Source: Alphaproteobacteria bacterium (GTDB taxonomy: Bacteria; Pseudomonadota; Alphaproteobacteria; Ferrovibrionales; Ferrovibrionaceae). From it: a stretch of 64,000 nt of DNA. Positions within the stretch are counted from its first letter, which is position 1. Every line of letters starts with the position of its first letter. The position numbers were made by a program, and so were the translations under genes. The notes under the pieces are model-generated. The model was not told the origin of the DNA. It did no database searches and saw nothing but the letters and a program-made list of their open reading frames with translations. The stretch is taken from NCBI GenBank assembly GCA_947473805.1, contig CANJGB010000004.1:83380-147379 (forward strand), given 5' to 3'. Positions 36,545-47,943 of this stretch are shown piece by piece.

Positions 36545-37087
36545 ATGCTTCGCATCGCGCGCTATTTCCCGCTTTTTCTTCTTCTTTTTCTCTCCTTGGT
36601 ACCTGTCGCGCAGGCGCAGGCCCCGGCAGCGTACACGCTTGGCCCGGGCGACCGGCTGCGCGTCGTCGTTTTCGGCGAGGATGATCTCTCCGGCGAGTTC
36701 GAGGTCGACGGCACCGGCTTTATCTCGTTCAAGTTGGTCGGCCGGCTCGAGGTCGGCGGTCGCTCGCTGCAGCAGACCGAGGCGATCCTTTCACAGAGCC
36801 TGAAAAATGGCGGCTATCTGGTCGATCCGAAGATCAGCATTGAGGTTCTTAATTTCCGCCCGTTCTTCATCTTGGGCGAGGTGGAGAAGCGCGGCCAGTA
36901 TCCCTACGTCAACGGCATGACCGTCGCCAACGCGGTGGCCATTGCGGGCGGCTACACTTATCGCGCGACCAAGAACCGGGTGACGGTGCAGCGTTTCGCC
37001 GATCCGCAGAAGCGCGAGCAGACGGCCACCGAGGACACCGCCATTCTTCCCGGTGACATAATCCGGGTGCCCGAGCGCTTCTTCTAG
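36545..37087 (+). CDS. Polysaccharide export periplasmic/outer-membrane protein (Wza-like)
   Basis: 180 residues with signal peptide (FPLFLLLFLSLVPVAQAQA). Polysaccharide export domain YTLGPGDRLRVVVFGEDDLSGEFEVDGTG, then a single SLBB-like domain (FILGEVEKRGQYPYVNGMTVANAVAIAGGYTYRA). It lacks the extra SLBB repeats and C-terminal helix of E. coli Wza, like the short form common in alphaproteobacteria. It is a candidate outer-membrane partner for exopolysaccharide secretion with the preceding barrel. Convergent with gmd. Confidence 0.9.
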   Translation: MLRIARYFPLFLLLFLSLVPVAQAQAPAAYTLGPGDRLRVVVFGEDDLSGEFEVDGTGFISFKLVGRLEVGGRSLQQTEAILSQSLKNGGYLVDPKISIEVLNFRPFFILGEVEKRGQYPYVNGMTVANAVAIAGGYTYRATKNRVTVQRFADPQKREQTATEDTAILPGDIIRVPERFF

Positions 37088-37095
37088 CCTTTGAT

Positions 37096-39187
<2,092 letters not shown>

Positions 39188-39191
<4 letters not shown>

Positions 39192-40471
39192 AACTCCCAG
39201 CGGCCGATCGAGGCCGGCAGCTCCAGCTTTCGCCACATGCCCTTGATATCGGCGACCAGCCCGTCGGACTTCACCAGGCCGGTGAGATGCTTGGCCGTAA
39301 AACCGGCATATTGTTCATGGGCCACGGCACCGATGACGCAATCGTAATTCTTGGCGGCATCAAGATTCGGCAACAGCGTCAGGCCGTATTCGTGCATCGC
39401 GTCATCGCCATAGGCGAGCGGGTCGTGCACATCGATGTGGAAGCCCCACGCCGCCAGTCCCTTGATCACGTCGGCGACCTTCGAGTTGCGCAGGTCCGGC
39501 ACGTTCTCCTTGAAGGCCAGGCCCAGCACCAGGATGCGCGCCTTGTCGCCCTTGCCGTTGGCGACGATGCGCCGCGCGATCTGCTGCGTCACGTAGCCGG
39601 CCATGGTGTCGTTGATTCGCCGGCCCGCGAGTATGACCTCCGGATGATGGCCCAGGCGCTGGCTACATTCGGCGAGGTAGAACGGATCGACGCCGATGCA
39701 GTGGCCGCCAACCAGGCCTGGCGTGAATGGCAGGAAGTTCCACTTCGTGCGCGATGCCGCCAGCACGTCATACACCGACAGGTTCATGCGGTTGAAGATC
39801 ATCGTCACTTCGTTCATGAAGGCGATGTTGATATCGCGTTGCGCGTTCTCAATGACCTTTGCGGCCTCGGCGGCCTTGATGCTGGCCGCGGCGAACGTGC
39901 CGCCCGTGGTGACCGTCCCGTAGATCTTTTCCAACAACGCCACGACCGCCGGCGTCTGGCCCGAGATCACCTTGGTGACACGGTCCACCGTGTGTTCGCG
40001 GTCGCCTGGATTGATGCGCTCTGGGCTGTAGCCCAGGAAGAAATCGGTGCCGCAGGTCATGCCAGACGCGGCTGCCAGGACGGGGCCGCAGATATCCTCC
40101 GTCACGCCGGGATAGACCGTGCTTTCGACCACGATCACGGCACCCTTCGCCATGATCTTGCCGACCGTTGTGCAGGCGGCGCGCAGCGCGCCGAGATCCG
40201 GATGGTTGGCCTCGTCGATCGGCGTCGGCACGGTGATGATGAAGACGTCGTTGTTTCCGACCTGTGCCGGGTCGGCCGTCAGCTTCAGGGGGCTGGCCTT
40301 GAGGCGCGCCTTGTCCACCTCACCGGTCCGGTCGTGCCCTGAGTTCAGTTCGTCGATCCGCCGCCGGTTGATGTCCATTCCGACGGTCGGGAAGTGTTTG
40401 GCCAGGGCGACAGCCAGGGGCAGGCCGACATAGCCCAGCCCGACGACGCAAATTCTAGTTTGATCAGTCAT
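39188..40471 (-). CDS. Nucleotide-sugar dehydrogenase (UDP-GlcNAc/UDP-ManNAc 6-dehydrogenase type)
   Basis: 427 residues. NAD motif ICVVGLGYVGLPLAVALAK, central helix TKWNFLPF, catalytic Cys in PGLVGGHCIGVDPFYL, and C-terminal domain ILVLGLAFKENVPDLRNSK. The GGHCIGVDP and KWNFLPF forms point to the TviB/WbpO/WecC group that oxidises N-acetylated UDP sugars to uronates rather than to UDP-glucose dehydrogenase. The exact sugar cannot be told. It serves surface polysaccharide synthesis in this cluster. Confidence 0.88.
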
Positions 40472-40536
40472 TTACCGTCCCCGCAGGCCGCGATAATTCG
40501 GGCCCCGGGGCCGCATTGTCAACGGTTTAAGGGATG

Positions 40537-41295
40537 TCAGGTTGCGGTCATCAGCCAGCGTTGCTGGTCCTCGAGGACCAGGCAACTGAGGCGTCCGGTG
40601 GCATACGCGCCGGTATCGATCCCGATCCGGTTGGTCTTGACCTCGGCCTCGTACCGGATTGAATGGCCGTGGACCACCATGGCGCCGAAACTGCCGCCAT
40701 AGGACAGGAATTCGTCGCGGATCCACAGCAGGTCCCGTTCCTGCTGTTGCTCCAGCGCCACCTTCGGCTTCAGGCCGGCATGGACGAAAAGGTAGTCGCC
40801 CTCGCAGTGCGTCAGCGGAAGGTCTCCCATCCAGGCCAGATGGCGCCGCGGAACTGCCTCGGCCAGCTTCTGCCGCAAATCCTCGAACGCCGCGTCGGTG
40901 GTCGGAACACGGTCGAGCTTGAGACCATAGCTCAGAATGGTTTCAAGGCCGCCGAAACTCAGCCAGTCCGTCCCTACATCTTCGCCGGCCAGGAAATCGA
41001 GCAGCACGGCCTCGTGATTGCCCCGCAGGCAGACGAGGCCGCAATCGGCCGGCATCCAATTGATCAGCGCCTCCACGACGCCCCTGGAGTCTGGGCCGCG
41101 GTCGATAAAATCGCCGAGGAACACCACGATCTTCTCTTTGTCGGGATGCGTCCGGGCATCGGCCTCGATCATCGTCTGCGCCTTATTCAGCAGGTCGGCA
41201 CGGCCATGCACGTCGCCCACCGCGTAGACCCTGCGGCCGGCAGATATCTGTGGCAGCTTCGCACTGCGGAACAGGCCGGCAAGGCGCGAGATCAT
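40537..41295 (-). CDS. Metallophosphatase (PPP-type serine/threonine phosphatase-like)
   Basis: 252 residues. The metal-binding motifs are in order: GDVHGRADLL, GDFIDRGPDSRG, RGNHE, then LFVHAGLKP and VVHGHS. This is the bacterial PrpA/PrpB/ApaH-like class, acting on phosphoproteins or diadenosine tetraphosphate. ATG 41295 begins MISRLAGLF, 16 bp after rfbC, so it is probably cotranscribed with it. Confidence 0.85.
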   Translation of the reverse strand: MISRLAGLFRSAKLPQISAGRRVYAVGDVHGRADLLNKAQTMIEADARTHPDKEKIVVFLGDFIDRGPDSRGVVEALINWMPADCGLVCLRGNHEAVLLDFLAGEDVGTDWLSFGGLETILSYGLKLDRVPTTDAAFEDLRQKLAEAVPRRHLAWMGDLPLTHCEGDYLFVHAGLKPKVALEQQQERDLLWIRDEFLSYGGSFGAMVVHGHSIRYEAEVKTNRIGIDTGAYATGRLSCLVLEDQQRWLMTAT

Positions 41296-41311
41296 CGGCG
41301 GGCCGCTGCCA

Positions 41312-41878
41312 TCAGGCCGTGCCGGCGGGGAAGGGGGCGCCCACATCGGCCAGCAGCGGCAGGTTCTGGTCCAGCACCTTCACGACGGCCTCGGTTGCAT
41401 CGACCGGCCAGGCGATTGCCAATGCCGGGTCGTTCCACCGGACACCGCGTTCATGGCTTGGAGCGTAGTTCGCGGTCATCTTGTAGGTCACCAGTGTCGC
41501 CTCGCTGAGGGTGCAGAACCCGTGGGCGAAGCCCGGCGGCACCCACATCGCCTCGCCGTGCTCGGCCGACAGCACGGCAGAGACGTGCCGGCCATAAGTA
41601 GGTGAGTCTTGGCGCAAATCCAGCGCGACGTCGAACACCGCGCCGGCCGCGACCGCGACCAGCTTGCCTTGGGCGTGGGGCGGCGCCTGAAAGTGCAGGC
41701 CGCGGATGGTACCCCGGCGATGCGAGAAGGCAGCGTTGTCCTGCACGAAGGCGGCATCCAGCCCGGCGGCGGCGAAGCGCTCGCGGTGCCAGGTCTCCGC
41801 CAGCCAGCCGCGGTCGTCGGCAAAGCGTCGCGGGACGAACAGCCTGACGGCCGGAATGGCGGTTTCGACGATGTCCAT
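41312..41878 (-). CDS. rfbC: dTDP-4-dehydrorhamnose 3,5-epimerase
   Basis: 188 residues of the cupin-fold RmlC family. Motifs: RFADDRGWLAETW, FVQDNAAFSHRRGTIRGLHFQ with catalytic His, the YGRHVSAVLSAEHGEAMWVPPGFAHGFCTLS segment, and VTYKMTANYAP with catalytic Tyr, then GVRWNDPALAIAWP. The rmlA, rmlB and rmlD genes are not in the window, so dTDP-rhamnose synthesis would need genes elsewhere. Confidence 0.92.
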   Translation of the reverse strand: MDIVETAIPAVRLFVPRRFADDRGWLAETWHRERFAAAGLDAAFVQDNAAFSHRRGTIRGLHFQAPPHAQGKLVAVAAGAVFDVALDLRQDSPTYGRHVSAVLSAEHGEAMWVPPGFAHGFCTLSEATLVTYKMTANYAPSHERGVRWNDPALAIAWPVDATEAVVKVLDQNLPLLADVGAPFPAGTA

Positions 41879-41948
41879 GGGTACCCGGAAAATGGCGCCG
41901 GGGACCCTAGCAACCGCCCGGTGGGCGGATCAAGCCCGATAGAGCGGG

Positions 41949-44243
41949 CTACTTGTCGGTCATCTTCCAGACGCCGTCCCAGTCCTGGGGCGGCTCGGCC
42001 ATGAAGAACTCGCAGCGCTCGATGTAGATTTTCGACAGCCCGTCCTTCGGGTTGGCTTTGAGCCCGCCGTTGAACGCGCTGATCGCCTTGGTCCATGACC
42101 CTTCGCGGTACAGCGCCAGGCCATCCTGGAAATGACCCAGCACGTCGCGCATGTTGGGGAAGCTGGCCTCGGTGTGGAAATCCAGCACCTCGTAAATGCC
42201 GACAGGCTGGGTCTTGCCCTTGACGATCACGCGATCCGCCTCGCGCATGCGGTAGGTGCCCTTTAGCTTCTTGCGCGTGAACTCGCTGATCAGCAGCTGG
42301 GCCTTGTACTGCTTGCTGGCGCTTTCCAGGCGCGCGGCGAGGTTCACGCCGTCGCCGATCACGGTGTAGTCCATGCGCTTGGGTGAACCGATATTGCCCG
42401 ACACCACGGAATCGGTGTTGATGCCGATGCCGATCTCCACCGGCCGCTTGCCCAGTTCCTTGCGGGCGTTGTTGAAGTGCGCCAGTTCGCTCAGCATGGT
42501 GATGCCGCAGCGCACGGCGCGGTCTTCGTCGTCGCCATGTGGTAGCGGCAGGCCGAACACCGCCATGATGGCGTCGCCGATGAACTTGTCGAGCATGCCG
42601 CCTTCGTTGGTCAGGCAGTCGACCATCACGGTGAAGTATTCGTTGAGCAGCTGGACGATTCCCTGCGGTCCCAGTTCCTCGCTCAGCGTGGTGAAACCGC
42701 GGACGTCCGAGAACAAAACCGTCGCGTCGCTCTGCAGGCCGCCCAGCACGTCCTGGCCGCCGCTGAGCAGCTGGTTGGCAAGGTTCGGGTCCATGTAGCG
42801 CGCCATGGTGGAGCGCACGCGCTTCTCGCTGCTGATGTCTTCGATCAGCAGCATCGAGCCCATCGGCTTGCCGCCGCCGGACTTGAGCGGCAGGACCGTC
42901 AGGTTCGCCGAGGTCTTTTCCTCGCCGAACGACATCTCCGAATCCATCGTGATGGCCTGGGTCTGGGTTTCCATCACCGTGTTGATCTGCTGGACGATCC
43001 AGGCATTGGCCTCGGTGAAGAAGTCTGCGGCCTTCTGGCCCAGGATGTCGTTCGGCTTCGCCTTCATGATGCGATGCGCCGCGGCGTTGCAGGTGACTAT
43101 CTTCTGCTGCTCGTCCAGGGTCACGACGCCGTTCGACATGCTCTCGAGGATGCTGTCGTTGTAGTTCTTCATGTTCTGGACATCGTCGAACAGGGTGGCG
43201 TTTTCCAGCCCGATCGAGATTTGCGCCGTGAACGCCCGGAGACGCTCCTCGTCGTCGTTGGTGAACGGCCCGCCGCGCTTGTTCAGCACCTGCGTCACGC
43301 CGATCATCTTGCCGTCCTTGTTAACGACGGGGACGCACAGGATCGAACGGGTGAAGAATCCGGTCTGCCGGTCGAATGACGGGTTGAATCTCAGGTCCGC
43401 ATAGGCATGCGGGATGTTGATCGTCTTGCCCGACGTGAACACGGCGCCGGCGATGCCGACGTGGTTGGGCATGCGGATCTTGGTGGCGCCCAGGCCCTGG
43501 CCGACTTCGGTATAGAGTTGGCTGTTGCGCTCGTCGTTCAGGAACAAGGTCGACCGTTCCGCATTCAGCATGCGGGTGACGGCATCCATGATCTTCTGCA
43601 GCAACGGGCCCAGGTGGATTTCCGACGACACCTGCGAAACGATGTCGAGGAAGTCGGATTCCTGCGCCCGTGCGCGGTCCATCTTCTCGACGTACAGCGT
43701 GGCCTGCAGCACGACCGATGCCTGCAGGGTGATCGCCTCCAGCAGCGCCAGGTCATCCTCGTTGAATTTTCCATCGCGTTTGTTCAACGCCTGGGCGACG
43801 CCGATCACCTCGCCGCGCATTGTCCGCATCGGTGCGCACAAAATGCTCTGGGTGCTGAAACCGGTCCGCTGGTCGACCGACCGATCGAAGCGGGAATCGT
43901 TATAGGCATCATCGATGATAACGCCCTTGCCAGCCGTGAAAACGTGGCCGGCCACGCCGCTGGTGCTCAATATGCGGATTTCGCGGGTCGTGCCACCGCG
44001 CGCGGCGCGCGAATACAGTTCGCGGCTTACCGGGTCGTGCAGGAACAGGGTGGCGACCTCGGCGTCCAGCGCCGCCGAGATGGCCGCGACAAGGGCTTCC
44101 AGCTGGGCGGTGAGGGTATCCAGTCCGGCGATGCTGTTGGCGATCTGCAACAGTAGCTGTGGCTTGCTTGTGCGGGTTCGCTTGGCGCTCGACTTCTGCG
44201 GCCGCTTGGTAGGCAGGGTGGCGACGTTGCTGTTATCCGGCAT
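41949..44243 (-). CDS. Soluble class III nucleotide cyclase, GAF-GAF-PAS-CYC
   Basis: 764 residues, ATG 44243. A Lys/Arg-rich start is followed by two GAF domains (about 40-190 and 205-360, each with a STQSILCAP or TRSILCVP core and VIGVAQALNKRDG / MIGVTQVLNKRGG), a PAS-like region (SMSNGVVTLDEQQKIVTCN) and a class III catalytic domain. The latter has both metal aspartates (FSDVRGFTTLSEEL; KFIGDAIMAVFG) and the transition-state region DYTVIGDGVNLAARLE. Lys in DKFIGD favours an adenylate cyclase. The last 70 residues form a TPR-like tail (GLALYREGSWTKAISAF). It overlaps the upstream coiled-coil gene by 11 bp. Confidence 0.9.
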   Translation of the reverse strand: MPDNSNVATLPTKRPQKSSAKRTRTSKPQLLLQIANSIAGLDTLTAQLEALVAAISAALDAEVATLFLHDPVSRELYSRAARGGTTREIRILSTSGVAGHVFTAGKGVIIDDAYNDSRFDRSVDQRTGFSTQSILCAPMRTMRGEVIGVAQALNKRDGKFNEDDLALLEAITLQASVVLQATLYVEKMDRARAQESDFLDIVSQVSSEIHLGPLLQKIMDAVTRMLNAERSTLFLNDERNSQLYTEVGQGLGATKIRMPNHVGIAGAVFTSGKTINIPHAYADLRFNPSFDRQTGFFTRSILCVPVVNKDGKMIGVTQVLNKRGGPFTNDDEERLRAFTAQISIGLENATLFDDVQNMKNYNDSILESMSNGVVTLDEQQKIVTCNAAAHRIMKAKPNDILGQKAADFFTEANAWIVQQINTVMETQTQAITMDSEMSFGEEKTSANLTVLPLKSGGGKPMGSMLLIEDISSEKRVRSTMARYMDPNLANQLLSGGQDVLGGLQSDATVLFSDVRGFTTLSEELGPQGIVQLLNEYFTVMVDCLTNEGGMLDKFIGDAIMAVFGLPLPHGDDEDRAVRCGITMLSELAHFNNARKELGKRPVEIGIGINTDSVVSGNIGSPKRMDYTVIGDGVNLAARLESASKQYKAQLLISEFTRKKLKGTYRMREADRVIVKGKTQPVGIYEVLDFHTEASFPNMRDVLGHFQDGLALYREGSWTKAISAFNGGLKANPKDGLSKIYIERCEFFMAEPPQDWDGVWKMTDK

Positions 44244-44655
44244 GGCGTTTTTCCAGTTCCGCGCGAAGCGCGGTGATCGTCGATTGCAGTTCGCGTTGTT
44301 CTTCACGCCGCTGGCGTTCCAGCTCGCCGATATGGGACTCTGCCTTGGCGCGCATTTCCTCGAGCTGCAGGCGCAGCGCATCGACCGTGGCCTGCAACTG
44401 GGTAATCTCGGCGTGGGCATTGGCGACGGCCGCCTGGACCGACTGGTCGTGCCGGATGGCCGCGCCTTCCAGTTCCTGGCGCAGGCGCAGGACAGTCGCC
44501 GACAGCTCGGCGATGCGCTCATCGGACTCCGCCTTCGCCTGGCGCACAGCGGCATCGCGTTCGATCAGCAAATCGTCCAGGCGCTCGCGCTGGGCGACGA
44601 TGGTTTCGTGCAATTCGCGAAAGTCCGTCTTGGCCCCGGCCGGCTGCGCGGTCAT
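44233..44655 (-). CDS. Coiled-coil protein preceding the cyclase
   Basis: 140 residues from ATG 44655 (MTAQPAG). Nearly the whole protein is a heptad-rich helix (RERLDDLLIERDAAVRQ, ATVLRLRQELEGAAIR, TVDALRLQLEEMRAKAE), Arg/Glu-rich, with no signal or cysteine. It ends inside the start of the cyclase gene, so the two are translationally coupled. It could dimerise with or scaffold the cyclase. No known family recognised. Confidence 0.7.
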   Translation of the reverse strand: MTAQPAGAKTDFRELHETIVAQRERLDDLLIERDAAVRQAKAESDERIAELSATVLRLRQELEGAAIRHDQSVQAAVANAHAEITQLQATVDALRLQLEEMRAKAESHIGELERQRREEQRELQSTITALRAELEKRHAG

Positions 44656-44738
44656 GACTGGCCCTTCCCGCGGCTGCGGGCGCAAGTCATGCGCTTTCCC
44701 GAATTGGGAAGAACGGATATTTTCAAGACAAACCCCCA

Positions 44739-44759
44739 ACGAGATTGTTTAAGTCTCGT
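44739..44759. repeat. Inverted repeat in the cyclase / ridA divergent gap
   Basis: ACGAGA, 9-base spacer, TCTCGT lies in the 226-bp AT-richer gap between the coiled-coil gene and ridA. It may be a regulator site or a hairpin. The remaining gap shows no gene. Confidence 0.4.
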
Positions 44760-44881
44760 CCGACGCTGGTAAACAGAACGTCATTAAGGCACTAGGATAT
44801 TGGTCTGGTGCGCTGCCCATCATAGTATTTTTGCCGGTGGCGGCAAGCCAAGCGGATCAGTACGGGGAGAGAACACAAGTC

Positions 44882-45229
44882 ATGGAAATCGTACGTCACG
44901 AAGCCGGACCGCGCATGAGCCAGGCCGTTGTCCACGGCTCCACGGTCTATCTGGCCGGGCAGGTCGCCCAGGACGCCAGCCAGGGTGTGACCGGCCAGAC
45001 CGCCCAGGTTCTGGCCGAAATCGATCGCCTGCTGGCCCTTGCCGGCAGCCATAAGTCTAAGATTCTCTCGGCGCAGGTGTTTTTGGCCAATATGGGCACA
45101 TTTGCCGAGATGAACGCCGCTTGGGACGCCTGGGTCGACAAGGGCAATACCCCCGCCCGCGCCACCCTGGAAACCCGCCTCGCCGGGCCGCAATACCTGG
45201 TCGAGATCATGGTCGTCGCGGCCCGCTAA
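44882..45229 (+). CDS. RidA family protein
   Basis: 115 residues, ATG 44882 with GGGGAGAG upstream. The YjgF/YER057c/UK114 pattern is seen: VHGSTVYLAGQVAQD, then ILSAQVFLANMGTFAEMNAAWDAWV, and PARATLETRLAGPQYLVEIMVVA with the substrate-binding Arg. RidA deaminates reactive enamine/imine intermediates from PLP enzymes or amino-acid oxidases. The flavoprotein oxidase 13 bp downstream would produce imines, so the pairing makes metabolic sense. Confidence 0.9.
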   Translation: MEIVRHEAGPRMSQAVVHGSTVYLAGQVAQDASQGVTGQTAQVLAEIDRLLALAGSHKSKILSAQVFLANMGTFAEMNAAWDAWVDKGNTPARATLETRLAGPQYLVEIMVVAAR

Positions 45230-45242
45230 GCGGTCCCGGCAC

Positions 45243-46523
45243 GTGCCCCTCATTGACAGCCGGACTGTCGACCGACGCCCCTGGTGGTGGCACGGCCTGG
45301 GGCGGCGCGTGCGTCCCGAGGCCTATCCGCCCGAACGTGCCGACATTGTCGTGGTGGGCGCCGGGCTGGCCGGGCTGGCGGCGGCGCTTGCCCTGCGCGA
45401 GCGTGGGCAGGACGTGCTGCTGCTCGACTCCCGCGATCCCGGCGATGGTGGGTCGTCGCGCAGCCTTGGCATGCTGGTCGATGATGCGGGGGCGCCATTC
45501 CCGGTTCTGGTACGTCAGTTTGGCGCCGCCCGCGCCGCCGCCATGGCGCAGGAGGCGCGCCAGGCGCGCGAGCATCTCGAGGCGTATATCGCCGCCAAGG
45601 GGATCGAGTGCGACTACACGCCGCACGGCCGGCTCGATGTCGCCCATAGTGCGGCCGAGTTCGACCGTCTGAAGGCCGATCTTGCCACCGCTGGCAGCAC
45701 TGCGGCGCCGGGCGCGGAAGTGGTGGCCGGCGGCGACCTCCGGTCCGAGCTGGGCAGCGCCGCGTATCACGGCGCGGTGCGTCACCCGGGCGGCGGCGGG
45801 CTCGACCCGCACAAGCTCCATGCCGCCCTTTTTGCCGAGGCTATTGATGCCGGGGTCGTGGTGGTCAGCCGGTGCGGCGTCCTCGGCATCGAACCCAAAA
45901 ACAAAGGTTTTGAGCTGGATACGGAATACGGCCTGGTCCAGGCCGCATCCGTCGTGGTGACGACGAACGGCTATACCGGCGCCGCCTTCCCGGGCCTGCA
46001 GCCGCGCCAGATCTACGTCCGCAGCCAGGCCGTGGTCACCGAGCCGTTGCCGCAGGAGGTTCTGCACCAACTCATCCCGCGGGGCCGCATGGTGCGCGAC
46101 GTGCGCCGGCTGCCGCGGCTGTTCCGCCTGACCGCTGACGGCCGCCGCCTGCTGTTTGCCGGTACGCCACAGGTTCTGTCGGATACGCCCCTGGCCGCGG
46201 CCCGCCGGCTGGCCGAGTGGGTAGCCGAGACCTTCCCCGAACTGGCGCAGGCTCGCATCGCCCATGCATGGGATGGCGTGGTCGGCATTTCCCCCGCCCG
46301 GACCCCCGAAATCGGTCAGGCCGGCGGTCTGCACTATGCCCTGGGGTTTGGCTGGTCAGGCATTGCCATGGCCTTCTGGCTGGGCCGCAAGCTGGGCCAG
46401 CAGGTTTTGCGCGACCCCGAAAGCGCCAGCGCCTTTCACGTCACCGCCGGCAAGCGCCGCTGGATGCATTATTCCACGCCCTGGCTGGCCTACCAGTCGC
46501 TGCGCGACCGGCTGGCGGGCTAG
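45243..46523 (+). CDS. FAD-dependent oxidoreductase (DadA/PuuB-like)
   Basis: 426 residues, GTG start. N-terminal aromatic segment (RPWWWHGLGRR) and Rossmann motif DIVVVGAGLAGLAAALALRERG, later VVVTTNGYTG and the C-terminal FAD region WDGVVGISPARTPEIG...LGFGWSGIAMAFWLGRKLG. The layout fits the D-amino-acid dehydrogenase / gamma-glutamylputrescine oxidase group, which oxidise amines or amino acids to imines. The substrate is not readable. It lies in an operon with ridA. Confidence 0.85.
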   Translation: MPLIDSRTVDRRPWWWHGLGRRVRPEAYPPERADIVVVGAGLAGLAAALALRERGQDVLLLDSRDPGDGGSSRSLGMLVDDAGAPFPVLVRQFGAARAAAMAQEARQAREHLEAYIAAKGIECDYTPHGRLDVAHSAAEFDRLKADLATAGSTAAPGAEVVAGGDLRSELGSAAYHGAVRHPGGGGLDPHKLHAALFAEAIDAGVVVVSRCGVLGIEPKNKGFELDTEYGLVQAASVVVTTNGYTGAAFPGLQPRQIYVRSQAVVTEPLPQEVLHQLIPRGRMVRDVRRLPRLFRLTADGRRLLFAGTPQVLSDTPLAAARRLAEWVAETFPELAQARIAHAWDGVVGISPARTPEIGQAGGLHYALGFGWSGIAMAFWLGRKLGQQVLRDPESASAFHVTAGKRRWMHYSTPWLAYQSLRDRLAG

Positions 46524-46585
46524 CGCGGGATTCTCCGTTCCCGGGCGTATAGTAGTGATAGGACCGGCTTGCAGAGGTGCTGCCT

Positions 46586-47941
46586 ATGCTCGACGTATCG
46601 GCCATCATTGCCGCAAATCGTTTTGGCCTAGGTGCCCGGCCCGAGGAGGCCGGGGATGTTGCGCGCGACCCGCAGGCTTGGGTCCGCAACCAGATTTATG
46701 CGCCGTACGTGCCGCCGCCGCTTCTAGCCGATCTGCCTGATGCCGCCGAGTATACCCGCCAGTTCCTCGAGGCTCGCCAGCAGGGCGGCGACGGTGGTGT
46801 TGCGGAGTTTCTCCAGCGGCGCATTCGCCAGGAGACGCTGGCGGCCGAGATTGGCGCCCGCGTGCAGGTCGCAGTACAGACGCGGGAACCGTTCCGCGAG
46901 CGCCTTGTGCAGTTCTGGAGCAATCATTTCACCGTCTCTGTCCAGCGCCCCGTCGTTGCGCCGATTGCCGGCGCGTATGAGCGCGATGCCATCCGGCCGC
47001 ATGTGTTCGGACGCTTCGCTGACCTGCTGATCGCGGCGACGCGGCATCAGGCGATGCTGTTCTATCTGGACAATATCGGATCGGTGGGTCCGAACTCGCG
47101 TGCCGGCCAATTGGGCCGCCGTGGCATCAACGAAAATCATGCGCGCGAGATACTGGAGCTGCATACCCTTGGCGTCGGCGGCGGCTATACCCAGAACGAC
47201 GTGCGCGAGCTCGCGAAAATCCTGACTGGCTGGACAGTGGTGACGCCGCCGCTGGCACGCCGGAGCGGTCTGCCGGAATCCGCTGTCGGCATGACGCGTT
47301 TCGCTGCCGATGCGCACGAGCCTGGCAATAAGTCTTTAGTAGGCCATACCTTCAACGAAGGCGGCGAGTCCGAGGGTATTGCGGCACTACAGTTTCTTGC
47401 CACACATCCCGCGACAGCCCGTCATGTGGCGACCAAGTTGGCGCGGCACTTCGTCGCCGACGATCCGCCGTCTGCGGCTGTTGCCCGACTCGAGAAGGTC
47501 TATCTGGAAACGCGCGGCGATCTCGCCGCTGTCAGCTTCGCGATTGTTGATCTGCCTGAAATTTGGGAACGGCCGAATACCAAGGTACGCGCGCCTGGCG
47601 ACCTGGTGATCGCCGCTTATCGCGCGCTTGATGTCAAAGTGACTGCTGGCCAGTTGCCTGGCACCATGCGCGAGATGGGGCAGCCGGTCTTTGCCGCGCC
47701 GTCGCCCGCAGGGTGGCCCGACCGGGCAAGCGATTGGGTCGGACCCGAGGCGATGTTGCGCCGGGCCGAGTGGGCGGTTGCCGTGTCGCGCCGGGTGCGG
47801 TCGCCGCAATCGCCCGAAGTCCTGGCCGGCTACGCGATCGGGGCTGTCGCCCCACCCGCCGTTCGCCGGGCGATCGCTGAGGCCGATCCGGCCGAAGGCG
47901 TCGCCCTGTTGCTGGCCTGTGCCGAATTCCAGCGGAGATAA
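46586..47941 (+). CDS. DUF1800 family protein
   Basis: 451 residues from ATG 46586. The family hallmarks are visible: AANRFGLGARP at the N-terminus, LVQFWSNHFTVS, and GINENHAREILELHTLGVGGGYTQNDVRELAKILTGW. Members are usually encoded directly before DUF1501 proteins, as here, with a gap of 2 bp. The function of the pair is unknown. The lack of a signal peptide is notable against the exported partner. Confidence 0.9.
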   Translation: MLDVSAIIAANRFGLGARPEEAGDVARDPQAWVRNQIYAPYVPPPLLADLPDAAEYTRQFLEARQQGGDGGVAEFLQRRIRQETLAAEIGARVQVAVQTREPFRERLVQFWSNHFTVSVQRPVVAPIAGAYERDAIRPHVFGRFADLLIAATRHQAMLFYLDNIGSVGPNSRAGQLGRRGINENHAREILELHTLGVGGGYTQNDVRELAKILTGWTVVTPPLARRSGLPESAVGMTRFAADAHEPGNKSLVGHTFNEGGESEGIAALQFLATHPATARHVATKLARHFVADDPPSAAVARLEKVYLETRGDLAAVSFAIVDLPEIWERPNTKVRAPGDLVIAAYRALDVKVTAGQLPGTMREMGQPVFAAPSPAGWPDRASDWVGPEAMLRRAEWAVAVSRRVRSPQSPEVLAGYAIGAVAPPAVRRAIAEADPAEGVALLLACAEFQRR

Positions 47942-47943
47942 CC

